From NCBI GenBank assembly GCA_027310735.1, contig DAIDAH010000063.1, positions 1 to 11,935 of the forward strand: a stretch of DNA of 11,935 nt, read 5' to 3'. Position numbers and translations under genes: made by a program. Below, in pieces: positions 1-6,243 of the stretch. The DNA is from Methylotenera sp. Its GTDB lineage: Bacteria; Pseudomonadota; Gammaproteobacteria; Burkholderiales; Methylophilaceae. The stretch's first letter is position 1. Every line of letters begins with the position of its first letter. The notes under the pieces were generated by a model. That model did no database searches and was not told where the DNA came from. It saw only the letters and a list, made by a program, of their open reading frames with translations.

Positions 1-111
1 GCCCAAGCCTAAGAACGCCAAGAAGCCAATGAGGTACATCAGTCCATACCAGTGAATGCCAAAGGAGCCGATATGAATTGCAATAGGGTCAAATTGTGGG
101 TGCACAAACAT
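1..111 (-). CDS. lgt: Prolipoprotein diacylglyceryl transferase Lgt, N-terminal fragment
   Basis: This is the first 37 codons of a minus-strand gene that runs off the left edge of the window. The translation begins MFVHPQFDPIAIHIGSFGIH and continues into a WYGLMYLIGF segment. That is the typical Lgt start: a short exposed N-terminus, a FDP...IG segment, then HWYGLMY leading into the first transmembrane helix. Lgt is an inner-membrane enzyme that transfers diacylglyceryl from phosphatidylglycerol to the lipobox cysteine of prolipoproteins. The frame stays open for a few codons upstream (a TTG is possible), but the ATG at 111 matches the family start. No strong ribosome-binding site is visible. 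The gene follows cutA on the same strand after about 120 bases of AT-rich spacer that could hold its own promoter. Confidence 0.9.
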   Translation of the reverse strand, partial: MFVHPQFDPIAIHIGSFGIHWYGLMYLIGFLAFLGLG

Positions 112-234
112 GAGGATCAGAGCCAATTGAAAGAAGGCTGAATTTTACCTAAGTTTTAATATTTTAAGGCTTATTTAAAATAATAATGCGTGATTAGTGT
201 TGGCTTGCAAGATAGCGCTGAGTTGTTCGTGCCA

Positions 235-576
235 CTAAACCTTAGTTGCCGAGTTATCTTGACTGTCAGCAACGTTTGCTTCAATCCAATTTGCATAAGG
301 GGTATAGATGTGGTCGAGCGCGATGGCGTGAATGGCTGGCAGTTCATAGGGATGCAGTTCTTTGATGGCAAGTTCAATAGCTGCGTAACCTTTGCTGGTG
401 GTTTTGAATAGCACACGAAACTCTTTCTCATTCTGGACAGCATCGTTCCAATGATAAAAGCTCTCAATTTCTGATATTTGCGCGCAGGCCGCGAGCTTGC
501 GCTCCACCAGCGTGCGAGCCATAGATTGCGCTTCAGCAAGGCTGCTAACAGTCGTAACGACGGCGATATATTTCAT
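235..576 (-). CDS. cutA: CutA divalent-cation tolerance protein
   Basis: The 113-residue protein has the size and pattern of CutA1: an N-terminal ferredoxin-like strand (IAVVTTV), the block LVERKLAACAQI at about residues 23-34, ESFYHWND at about 38-45, and a C-terminal LPAIHAIAL strand. CutA proteins are very stable cytoplasmic trimers linked to copper and other divalent-cation tolerance; their biochemical role is still unclear. The ATG lies only four bases after the stop codon of the DNA-glycosylase gene, and no Shine-Dalgarno sequence is visible before it. Translation is therefore probably coupled to the upstream gene. The last residues are polar and variable, as is common in the family. 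A 122-codon overlapping frame (171-539) is a shadow of this gene. Confidence 0.93.
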   Translation of the reverse strand: MKYIAVVTTVSSLAEAQSMARTLVERKLAACAQISEIESFYHWNDAVQNEKEFRVLFKTTSKGYAAIELAIKELHPYELPAIHAIALDHIYTPYANWIEANVADSQDNSATKV

Positions 577-580
577 ATGG

Positions 581-1105
581 TTATGGGCGCTTATTCGTTG
601 AGGAGCCAGATTCTAAAATAATACGCCATGCAGCAAGTTTTTGCTCAAATGTCATGGCTGCATGCGCCGGGCTTGTTGAAGGCAGGCGAAACAAGTTCGG
701 CATACTGTTATTGAGACTTTTCAGCACGAGCTGCTTGAACAAATGCTCTGCTTTTGCCCCGTTAAAGAATACATGCGTGATATGCCGATGTGTTTGGAAA
801 AACGTCAGAAAGTCGTTGGCAATCAGCGTGTCACCCTCAATCATGGCATCAAGGCTGCCCTCTCGTTTGCATGACTGAAGCACATCCCACAATGCAATTT
901 TCGCTGATTTTAGTGCCTGCACTTTCTCTTCATAAGGAGAAGCTAAATTAAATTGAAGAAGCTCCGCCATGATGCGCCAAAAAGCATTTTGCGCATGCGC
1001 GTAATACTGGCTAGCCGTCAGCGATGCGCACCCCGGCATCGAGCCAAGGATAAGCACTTCAGCATGCTTATCTTCAATGGGTTCAAAACTATATATGCGT
1101 GCCAC
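581..1105 (-). CDS. DNA-deoxyinosine (hypoxanthine) glycosylase, UDG superfamily
   Basis: The 174-residue protein belongs to the hypoxanthine-DNA glycosylase branch (family 6) of the uracil-DNA glycosylase superfamily. The family excises deaminated adenine (hypoxanthine) to start base-excision repair. Visible motifs are LILGSMPG at about 18-25 (motif 1, substrate-binding loop), YYAHAQNAFW at about 34-43 with the conserved N40, ALWDV at about 71-75, FFNGAKAEHLF at about 113-123, and LPSTSPAHA at 141-149 (motif 2, inserted into the DNA minor groove). The start is GTG at 1105. The frame closes with TAG five codons further upstream, so no earlier start exists. It lies 51 bases after the TMEM175-type gene and four bases before cutA, fitting a minus-strand operon. 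Family assignment is confident; substrate is inferred from the family. Confidence 0.88.
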   Translation of the reverse strand: MARIYSFEPIEDKHAEVLILGSMPGCASLTASQYYAHAQNAFWRIMAELLQFNLASPYEEKVQALKSAKIALWDVLQSCKREGSLDAMIEGDTLIANDFLTFFQTHRHITHVFFNGAKAEHLFKQLVLKSLNNSMPNLFRLPSTSPAHAAMTFEQKLAAWRIILESGSSTNKRP

Positions 1106-1156
1106 AGATAAAATCTAGCGTTGCGTTAAATGTACGATTAGGCATATCACTGAATG

Positions 1157-1741
1157 TTAGTTTTCTCTCTGTTGAATCGTCCGTTCAATACGGCGATCAG
1201 GCACTAACCATAAAAGTGCAACTAGCACGTAAACTCCCTGTGCAAGCCAATGTGACCAAAATGAGGCTGCAATGCCTATGCCATACAATAGTGGTGAAGT
1301 TTTTCCTTTCCAATCGCTCCCCAACGCAAGCTTAAGAACCGAGCCGCGCCCCTCGCTAGTGATAATGGTGCGCTGTAATACCCAATAAGCAATAGCCGCC
1401 ATCAGCAACACGACGCCATATGCCGCTGTTGGTACAGAAGCGAAGTGGTTTTCGCCCATCCAAGCTGTCGCGAATGGGAATAAGGATAACCAAAACAATA
1501 GATGTAGATTTGCCCACAGAATTGCACCAGATACCTTTTCTGTTGTATGAAACAGGTGGTGGTGATTATTCCAGTAGATGCCTATGTAAATAAAGCTGAG
1601 TACGTAGTTCAAGAATACGGGGAAGATGGGCATTAGCGCCTCAATACTCTCACCGTGAGGCGCTTTCATTTCAAGCACCATAATGGTGATGATGATTGCA
1701 ATCACGCCGTCACTGAATGCCTCTAGTCTGGTCGTTTTCAT
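1157..1741 (-). CDS. TMEM175-family (DUF1211) potassium channel subunit
   Basis: An integral membrane protein of about 194 residues. The first helix carries the family signature RLEAFSDGVIAIIITIMVLE (FSDGV motif, then the Ile/Leu constriction that selects potassium in bacterial TMEM175 channels). Further hydrophobic helices follow at about 41-60, 77-97, 108-127, 150-165 and 170-182, giving six, as in bacterial TMEM175 subunits, which assemble as tetramers. Two ATGs stand side by side (1744 and 1741). The AGGAG ribosome-binding site at 1747-1751 is one base from the first and four from the second, so I prefer 1741. The IS1111 element ends about 35 bases upstream and has replaced the native upstream DNA, so the promoter is uncertain. 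It heads the run towards the glycosylase, cutA and lgt. Confidence 0.85.
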   Translation of the reverse strand: MKTTRLEAFSDGVIAIIITIMVLEMKAPHGESIEALMPIFPVFLNYVLSFIYIGIYWNNHHHLFHTTEKVSGAILWANLHLLFWLSLFPFATAWMGENHFASVPTAAYGVVLLMAAIAYWVLQRTIITSEGRGSVLKLALGSDWKGKTSPLLYGIGIAASFWSHWLAQGVYVLVALLWLVPDRRIERTIQQREN

Positions 1742-1746
1742 CATTA

Positions 1747-1751
1747 CTCCT
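1747..1751 (-). promoter_or_regulatory. Shine-Dalgarno AGGAG that decides the TMEM175-gene start
   Basis: On the minus strand AGGAG is followed by one T and then ATGATG. Spacing favours the second ATG (1741) over the first (1744). Confidence 0.5.
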
Positions 1752-1773
1752 AGTAATTTCTGGCACCCCGCTT

Positions 1774-1778
1774 GATGG
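1774..1778 (+). repeat. GATGG at left IS junction (direct repeat, copy 1)
   Basis: GATGG is found here and again at 3318-3322. IS110-type recombination leaves a short shared core rather than a true target duplication. This pentamer therefore brackets the crossover dinucleotide (AT or GG). Confidence 0.45.
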
Positions 1779-1783
1779 AATAA

Positions 1784-1794
1784 TAGGGACTTCC
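1784..1794 (+). repeat. IS1111 left subterminal inverted repeat
   Basis: TAGGGACTTCC is the exact reverse complement of GGAAGTCCCTA at 3305-3315. The repeat is subterminal rather than terminal, as in IS1111-group elements. Confidence 0.85.
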
Positions 1795-1854
1795 TCCACT
1801 CGGAACGGCATCATTGTGCCACGATTGAGTTTTCGCGAATTCAATCAAAATGAG

Positions 1855-1859
1855 GGAGG
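1855..1859 (+). promoter_or_regulatory. Shine-Dalgarno GGAGG of the IS1111 transposase
   Basis: A strong GGAGG lies five bases before ATG 1865 and inside the codons that would follow ATG 1850. It supports the shorter start, MKHITTIGID. Confidence 0.7.
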
Positions 1860-1864
1860 AAGTC

Positions 1865-2926
1865 ATGAAACATATTACAACGATAGGCATCGATTTAGCA
1901 AAAGAAGTATTTGCCGTCTGTGCCATGGATAACACTGGTGCCGTGATCTACAACAAACTCTTAAAACGAGATGCTTTTGTCAACTGGGGATTGCAACTCC
2001 CAGCAGGCACTCGTGTCGTCATGGAAGCCTGTGGCTCATCCCATCACTGGGGTCGCTGGTTTGCAGCACATGGTCACACGGCGCAACTCATCGCGGCTGA
2101 ATTTGTACAACCATTTCGTAAAAGCCTAGCCGCCAAGAATGATAAAAATGATGCAGAAGCCATTGCCATCGCTTCCCGTCAAGCCACAATGCGTTATGTT
2201 TCGGTTAAAAGCATTGCGCAACAAGAAGCCCTAGTCTGGCATCGTCTACGAGAAGGCTACAAAGAGGAACGCACCGCACACCTCAATCGCATCCGTGGTT
2301 TACTTGGAGAGTTTGGCATTTGGCCAAGTAAAAGTGCAGACAAGCTCATCCGCTCGCTCCCAAAACTCAGTACCGATAGCAATACTCCAGTTGGCGTAAG
2401 GTCAGCCATAGAGCAAACACTACAATATCTCAAAGAACTACACGCGCAACTCGACCAATGTGATCAACAGATTGCACAACACCTCAAGACTCAGCCAGAA
2501 GCCCAGCGACTCACTGAAATGACTGGTATCGGCACACTCACCGCCAGTGCAATCAGCAGCACAGTCGTCGATGCCAAACACTACAAGAATGGACGCCAAT
2601 TTGCCGCATGGCTAGGCTTAGTCCCCAGACAAATGAGTTCAGGCGGTAAAACCAAACTGGGTCGCACCAGTAGGCGCGGAGATGCTTATCTCCGAAGCTT
2701 GTTAGTGCAAGGCGCGAAGAGCACACTCCAAGTCGCGCTTAGACAAACCCCAGATAAAGCCAATCGACTACAGCTTTGGATCGCGCAAATGTATGTGCGC
2801 GTAGGCTATCACAAGACGCTGGTCGCCATAGCGAACAAACATGCCAGAACGATCTGGGCAATACTGGCAAGAAACGAACGATATGATGCAGATGCTTGGC
2901 AGCGGATGAGTGTTAGCGCCACGTAG
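1865..2926 (+). CDS. IS110-family (IS1111 group) transposase/recombinase
   Basis: This is the recombinase of the element, 353 residues from the preferred start. Residue numbers here count from an in-frame ATG at 1850. The N-terminal RuvC-like DEDD domain shows TIGIDLAKEVF with D15, VVMEACGS with E59, and AKNDKNDAEAIA with D98 and D101. A coiled-coil stretch (about 120-215) leads to a helix-hairpin-helix-like TGIGTLTASAI (225-235). The C-terminal Transposase_20 domain has FAAWLGLVPRQMSSGGKTKLG, where S263/S264 are candidates for the catalytic serine. IS110 enzymes move a circular intermediate with RNA-guided choice of donor and target. I chose ATG 1865 (M6) because GGAGG at 1855-1859 precedes it by five bases. 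The frame is intact, so the enzyme may be active. Confidence 0.93.
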   Translation: MKHITTIGIDLAKEVFAVCAMDNTGAVIYNKLLKRDAFVNWGLQLPAGTRVVMEACGSSHHWGRWFAAHGHTAQLIAAEFVQPFRKSLAAKNDKNDAEAIAIASRQATMRYVSVKSIAQQEALVWHRLREGYKEERTAHLNRIRGLLGEFGIWPSKSADKLIRSLPKLSTDSNTPVGVRSAIEQTLQYLKELHAQLDQCDQQIAQHLKTQPEAQRLTEMTGIGTLTASAISSTVVDAKHYKNGRQFAAWLGLVPRQMSSGGKTKLGRTSRRGDAYLRSLLVQGAKSTLQVALRQTPDKANRLQLWIAQMYVRVGYHKTLVAIANKHARTIWAILARNERYDADAWQRMSVSAT

Positions 2927-3304
2927 TATCAGTTAATCTGCGAAACAGAAATGCCAAGCTATATGAAGTAACAGAATCACCTGCAAAGTGAGATAGTGTT
3001 GAGGTAAGACCGAGCGTAGAGAGAACCTGACTAACCCTGTGGCCAACACCTAAAAGAACAATCCTGATCAGAGCGTTCTTGTTAGGCCGATGAAGGAATG
3101 AGGTCTCTGCGCGCGGCTATTATCATGGCCCGCGAAAGAAACAAATGATCCGCAACAAGGCCGACTAGAGAGATGCAGTCAATTCCTTAATGCCAAAGCA
3201 CGACAGCAGGTTTTTAAGCGGTAAAGTAAGGAAGTAAACGCAAAAACAGAAACTCAATCACACCCGTAAAACGGGTGTTAGGATGATTTTGCTTGACAGG
3301 TAGG
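2927..3304 (+). ncRNA. IS1111 3' non-coding end, candidate bridge/seek RNA
   Basis: This 378-base stretch between the transposase stop and the right inverted repeat has no credible reading frame but is rich in structure. One hairpin pairs GGCCAAC (3041-3047) with GTTAGGCC (3081-3088, one bulged A) and AAGAAC (3054-3059) with GTTCTT (3075-3080). A second pairs CGCGG (3112-3116) with CCGCG (3130-3134). A third pairs ACACCCG (3260-3266) with CGGGTGT (3272-3278). IS1111 elements encode their guide RNA in this position. Three 7-base matches to the IS ends and target fit the expected guides: CTAACCC (3031-3037) complements GGGTTAG in the right flank, CTATTAT (3117-3123) complements ATAATAG at the left end, and CTAGAGA (3165-3171) equals CTAGAGA at the right end. 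The presence of an RNA is inferred from the family; its exact ends cannot be given. Confidence 0.5.
3260..3278 (+). other. Perfect 7-bp hairpin in the IS right end
   Basis: ACACCCG and CGGGTGT flank a TAAAA loop. There is no T-run after it, so it is not a typical intrinsic terminator. It may mark the 3' end of the element's RNA or be a structural part of it. Confidence 0.45.
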
Positions 3305-3315
3305 GGAAGTCCCTA
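3305..3315 (-). repeat. IS1111 right subterminal inverted repeat
   Basis: GGAAGTCCCTA pairs over 11 of 11 bases with the left repeat at 1784-1794. One base further out on the inner side the two ends diverge. Confidence 0.85.
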
Positions 3316-3317
3316 GA

Positions 3318-3322
3318 GATGG
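3318..3322 (+). repeat. GATGG at right IS junction (direct repeat, copy 2)
   Basis: Second copy of the junction pentamer. It abuts GTTAGGC, so the element lies directly next to the presumed attC box. Confidence 0.45.
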
Positions 3323-3329
3323 GTTAGGC
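3323..3329 (-). other. attC-type R'' box at the 3' end of the DUF4145 gene (half site, IS target)
   Basis: On the minus strand this is GCCTAAC, an exact match to the attC R'' consensus RYYYAAC. The TAA inside it is the stop codon of the DUF4145 gene, an arrangement often seen in integron cassettes. Across the IS, the restored minus-strand sequence continues CCATCAAGCGGGG, which resembles the L'' side of many attC sites. No matching L'/R' half (GTTRRRY) follows before the TMEM175-type gene, so the site looks truncated. Confidence 0.45.
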
Positions 3330-3959
3330 ACGGCTTTCTTCCTTTCCGTCCCGCTTCTCAACTGCTTTCAAGGCACCTTCAGGAAGTTTTTTGTATAGCT
3401 CTGCAATCTTTTTGGGTTTGGTAATCCGATCCTCGACGACAAAATTGACCATCTCAAAAAGGCTATATGCAATCGATGGTTCATCATCAATGCTAATTTC
3501 GCCAGGATGTACTGCATTGTTTCCGACTACTCGGCAGTAATCCAAGGCTTGCTGTACCTCCACAGGCATGCCAGCCTTTACAAGATTGCCAATCTCGTCA
3601 TTTATGTTCTTTCCAGGCTGACCTAGGGCAAGGATTAGTTTTTGAATTACAAGGCGCATGAGCGCAGCCGCGGCCTTAGGCGAGCGTGCTGCTATATCTC
3701 TGGCCTCATTGTAGTCATCTACGCAACTAGCAGGTAGGTCTTCATGATGGGATTGAACTGGAGCTTCACTTGGAACAATCATTCGCTCTTTGTACCAATA
3801 GCTTTTTTTCTGGCAGTGATCACAACTCGAATAGGTAAACGGGGATCGGCTTGTGCTTCCTTGGAATTCAAGATATGCCCAAATCTGTTTTGCGTAGACG
3901 TGACAGAGTGGGCAGTGAAAATTTGATTCTCCATAGACCGGTGGATAGTACTTAGACAT
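3324..3959 (-). CDS. DUF4145 domain protein with N-terminal zinc ribbon, probable integron cassette gene
   Basis: A 211-residue soluble protein with a likely zinc ribbon at the N-terminus (HCPLCH with C16/C19, SSCDHC with C46/C49). The DUF4145 domain follows at about 85-180. Its hallmark blocks are ARDIAARSPKAAAALMRLVIQKL, GKNINDEIGNLVKAGMP, and VQQALDYCRVVGNNAVHPGE at about 135-154. A conserved tail (PKKIAELYKKLPEGALKAVEKRD) follows. The biochemical function of DUF4145 is not established. The domain occurs in mobile and defence-associated proteins, and versions of this shape are, to my knowledge, frequent in integron cassettes. The ATG lies 22 bases after a GTTAGGC attC box, and the stop codon is inside the next GCCTAAC. 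Only a weak ribosome-binding site (TTGGAA) is visible. The IS transposase faces it convergently. Confidence 0.82.
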   Translation of the reverse strand: MSKYYPPVYGESNFHCPLCHVYAKQIWAYLEFQGSTSRSPFTYSSCDHCQKKSYWYKERMIVPSEAPVQSHHEDLPASCVDDYNEARDIAARSPKAAAALMRLVIQKLILALGQPGKNINDEIGNLVKAGMPVEVQQALDYCRVVGNNAVHPGEISIDDEPSIAYSLFEMVNFVVEDRITKPKKIAELYKKLPEGALKAVEKRDGKEESRA

Positions 3960-3981
3960 ATTTAAATTCCAAGTTAAAGGC

Positions 3982-4078
3982 GCCTAACAGTTTTTAAGTG
4001 GACGCATGCATCCGCATAACAATATTGTAAATGTTGATTTTGACATGTTGTTTTTCTTTTTAAATCTTATAGTTAGGT
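3982..4078 (-). other. Putative integron attC recombination site
   Basis: Read on the minus strand, a 97-bp segment starts ACCTAAC (4078-4072; R'', RYYYAAC) and ends GTTAGGC (3988-3982; R', GTTRRRY). The two boxes are complementary at six of seven positions. Just inside R' lies GCGTCCACTTAAAAACT, resembling the L' side of known sites. The matching L'' is weak (AGATTTAA). A small palindrome GGATGCATGCGTCC sits near the R' end. The length is within the attC range. A cassette-like gene starts 22 bases after R', as expected in a cassette array. No integron integrase is present in the window. The R boxes are seen directly; function is inferred. Confidence 0.45.
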
Positions 4079-4092
4079 GTTTCCCTATCCGT

Positions 4093-4121
4093 ATAATAAT
4101 AAATAGCCAGCATGGATGCAA
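4093..4121 (-). promoter_or_regulatory. Weak candidate promoter upstream of the attC/DUF4145 gene
   Basis: On the minus strand TTGCAT and TATTAT are separated by exactly 17 bases, giving three of six and five of six consensus matches. It would transcribe through the putative attC into the DUF4145 gene. In AT-rich DNA such pairs arise by chance, so confidence is low. The rest of 3960-4265, apart from the attC and the uup terminator, shows nothing recognisable. Confidence 0.25.
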
Positions 4122-4204
4122 ATCGTTTAGTAAAAATGCTTTTTAAATAACTAATTATTTGAATTTTTGGTTAAATCAATCATGAAATTCGGATACTCAA
4201 CATT

Positions 4205-4256
4205 AAAAAACAGATGTTCTGCAAGCCGCGCGGGTATTGCCTTGCAGAGCACATCT
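4205..4256 (-). terminator. Intrinsic terminator of uup
   Basis: On the minus strand, AGATGT-GC-TCTGCAAG pairs with CTTGCAGA-ACATCT (14 pairs, a two-base bulge, GC-rich loop) and is followed directly by TTTTTT. It begins 10 bases after the uup stop codon and closes the rep-uup unit, insulating it from the cassette/IS island. Confidence 0.85.
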
Positions 4257-4265
4257 ATTTGAAGG

Positions 4266-6191
4266 CTATTTCTTAGCGTCTAGCGTTTCCCAGCGTGCTA
4301 GCAAGCTTTCTAACAGACCATCAATTTCAATGAGTCTAGCTTGTAAGGTCTTCACTTTTTCTGCCTGTGCTTTGTAAATCTCAACATCCGCCAATTGCGT
4401 ATTGATGTCGGTTTGTTCTGCTTCTAGTTGTTCAATCTTAGCCGGAATTTCATCTAACTCTTTTTGTTCTTTAAAGCTGAGTTTTACCGCAGCTTTAACA
4501 GGGCTTGCGGCTGCATTCTGTTTGGTGTTGGACTTTGCAGCCTGCGCTAACTCGGCGGCACGCTTGTCTTCGCGGCTATCTTGCAAGCGTTGTTGTGAAA
4601 AGCGTAGCCAGTCATCGTAACCACCACCAAACTCGGTGAGTACGCCATTACCTTCAAACGCAATGACTTGCGTGACGGTGTTTTCCAGGAATGCTCTATC
4701 GTGGCTGACTAAGAACAAGGTGCCTGAGAACTCTTGTAGCAAGCTTTCCAGCAACTCCAGCGTATCAATATCTAAGTCGTTGGTCGGCTCATCCAGCACC
4801 AGCACGTTGGCTGGGCGCGCAAATAGTCGGGCGAGGAGCAAGCGGTTACGTTCACCGCCAGAGAGTGATTTGACGGGTGAGCGAGAGCGTTGTGGCGGAA
4901 ACAAAAAGTCTTCCAGATAGCTGATGACATGTTTGCGTTCATTACCAATCTCCACAAAGTCTGAGCCGGGGCTGATAGTGTCTGCCAGTGTGGCTTCTTC
5001 ATCCAACTGTTCGCGCATTTGGTCAAAGTAGGCCACGTTGATTTTAGTGCCGCGTTGAATGTCGCCGCTGTCTGCTTCAATGTCGCCTAGAATAAGTTTG
5101 AGTAGGGTGGTTTTGCCAATGCCGTTCGGGCCGAGCAAGCCAATTTTGTCGCCGCGTAAAATACGTGTGCTGAAGCCGTTAATTAGCGTTCTACCACCGT
5201 AGGCTTTAACGACGTTTTCTAGTTCTGCCACCAATTTTCCGCTGCGTTCGCCAGCATCCAGATTCAACTTAACGTTACCTTGGCGTTCACGTCTTGCGGC
5301 GCGATCCAAGCGCAAGGCTTCCAATCTGCGCACACGACCCTCGTTGCGGGTGCGGCGCGCTTTAATGCCTTGGCGTATCCATACTTCTTCTTGCGCCAGA
5401 AATTTATCAAATTTAGCCGCGTGGGTTTCTTCTACTGCGATGAGTTCTTCTTTCTTGACTTGATATTGGGTGAAGTTGCCGATGAAGTCGGTGAGCTTGC
5501 CACGGTCTAGTTCTGTGATGCGCGTGGCTAATCTGTCCAGAAAGCGTCGGTCATGGGTAATGAAGAGTACGCTGCCGTTAAAGCCTAGTAGCAGGTCTTC
5601 CAGCCACTCAATCGCCTCTAAATCCAGATGGTTGGTCGGCTCATCCAGTAGTAACACCTCAGGCTCGGCTACCAGCGCGCGGCCCAGTGCTACGCGCTTG
5701 CGCCAGCCACCAGACAAGGTTGAAACCAACGCATCGGCATTGAGCTTCAAGCGGCTTAATACTGTTTCAACACGGGATTGTGCTGCCCAGCCATTTTGCG
5801 CATCTAAATCATGTTGCAGTGCCTGCATTTTTTCCATCAGTACTTCGATATCCGCATCGGGCATGCCCATGTCATGCGTTACTTGATGGTAGTCAATGAT
5901 GGTTTGTTGTAATGCGCCCAGCCCTTCGGATACGGCTTCAAATACCGTGTGCTCAGGATCTAATTCTGGCTCTTGTGGCACATACACCACACGGGCACCG
6001 GGCGCGCGCCATACATTGCCTTCATCGAGTTTGATCGCGCCGGCAATAGCCTTTAATAAGCTGGATTTACCTGCGCCATTACGGCCAATCAGGCCGACAC
6101 GTTCGCCTTCATCCAGCTGGAATGCAGCATGGTCGAGTAGGGCGTGGTGACCAAAGGCCAAGCTGGCATTGTCTAGGGTGATGTATGGCAT
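4266..6191 (-). CDS. uup: ABC-F family ATPase Uup
   Basis: A 641-residue soluble tandem ABC ATPase (E. coli Uup is 635). Domain 1 has Walker A GRNGAGKS (36-43), signature LSGGW (159-163) and Walker B DEPTNHLD (183-190). Domain 2 has GPNGIGKTT (354-362), LSGGE (443-447) and DEPTNDLD (467-474). The arm/linker between them (about 240-320) is rich in Arg and Lys (IRQGIKARRTRNEGRVRRLE). There are no membrane helices. The C-terminal 80 residues, from SFKEQKELDEIPAKIEQLEA onward, form the coiled-coil DNA-binding domain typical of Uup and not of EttA. ABC-F proteins act on ribosomes; Uup also suppresses precise transposon excision and supports replication-linked repair. It follows rep by 52 bases on the same strand, so co-transcription of two replication-linked genes is likely. 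Confidence 0.95.
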   Translation of the reverse strand: MPYITLDNASLAFGHHALLDHAAFQLDEGERVGLIGRNGAGKSSLLKAIAGAIKLDEGNVWRAPGARVVYVPQEPELDPEHTVFEAVSEGLGALQQTIIDYHQVTHDMGMPDADIEVLMEKMQALQHDLDAQNGWAAQSRVETVLSRLKLNADALVSTLSGGWRKRVALGRALVAEPEVLLLDEPTNHLDLEAIEWLEDLLLGFNGSVLFITHDRRFLDRLATRITELDRGKLTDFIGNFTQYQVKKEELIAVEETHAAKFDKFLAQEEVWIRQGIKARRTRNEGRVRRLEALRLDRAARRERQGNVKLNLDAGERSGKLVAELENVVKAYGGRTLINGFSTRILRGDKIGLLGPNGIGKTTLLKLILGDIEADSGDIQRGTKINVAYFDQMREQLDEEATLADTISPGSDFVEIGNERKHVISYLEDFLFPPQRSRSPVKSLSGGERNRLLLARLFARPANVLVLDEPTNDLDIDTLELLESLLQEFSGTLFLVSHDRAFLENTVTQVIAFEGNGVLTEFGGGYDDWLRFSQQRLQDSREDKRAAELAQAAKSNTKQNAAASPVKAAVKLSFKEQKELDEIPAKIEQLEAEQTDINTQLADVEIYKAQAEKVKTLQARLIEIDGLLESLLARWETLDAKK

Positions 6192-6243
6192 GATGGATTG
6201 CTTTCTCTATAAATTGTTCTATTGTTAACAGTGCTATGGGCGC

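Larger units (their letters stand above)
1777..3318 (+). mobile_element. IS110-family, IS1111-group insertion sequence, complete
   Basis: An element of about 1.54 kb with one DEDD transposase gene (1865-2926), 11-bp subterminal inverted repeats (TAGGGACTTCC at 1784-1794 and GGAAGTCCCTA at 3305-3315), a short left end and a long non-coding right end of about 390 bases. That layout is characteristic of the IS1111 group, which carries its guide RNA 3' of the transposase. The exact ends were set with the family rule as I know it, that the repeats sit 7 bp (left) and 3 bp (right) inside the ends. The pentamer GATGG occurs at both junctions (1774-1778 and 3318-3322), so the crossover cannot be placed more precisely than within it. 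The restored target reads CGCTTGATGGGTTAGGC, containing GTTAGGC, the consensus end of an integron attC. Confidence 0.85.

Noticed and set aside
171..539. 122-codon frame overlapping cutA and the cutA-lgt spacer
   Set aside because: It is a frame-shifted shadow of cutA, with low-complexity, non-family-like protein sequence and no ribosome-binding site.
1106..1156. attC site after the TMEM175-type gene (GTTAAAT at 1125-1131 and GCCTAAT at 1137-1143)
   Set aside because: GTTAAAT fits GTTRRRY but has no RYYYAAC partner in the right place; GCCTAAT breaks the AAC triplet. The TMEM175-type gene is therefore not called a cassette.
3293..3298. TTGACA in the IS right end as the -35 of a junction promoter in the excised circle
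   Set aside because: The nearest -10-like sequence in the joined left end (TAATAG at 1781-1786) would be about 24 bases away, too far for a normal sigma-70 promoter.
2927..3304. Degenerate second gene or remnant in the IS right end
   Set aside because: No open frame of useful length and no recognisable protein fragment. The stable hairpins and IS1111 layout fit a structured RNA better.
4772..5080. Overlapping frames inside uup and rep on both strands (also 5470-5886, 6572-6940 and others)
   Set aside because: Both genes are full length with all motifs in order, so these frames are by-products of their codon use.
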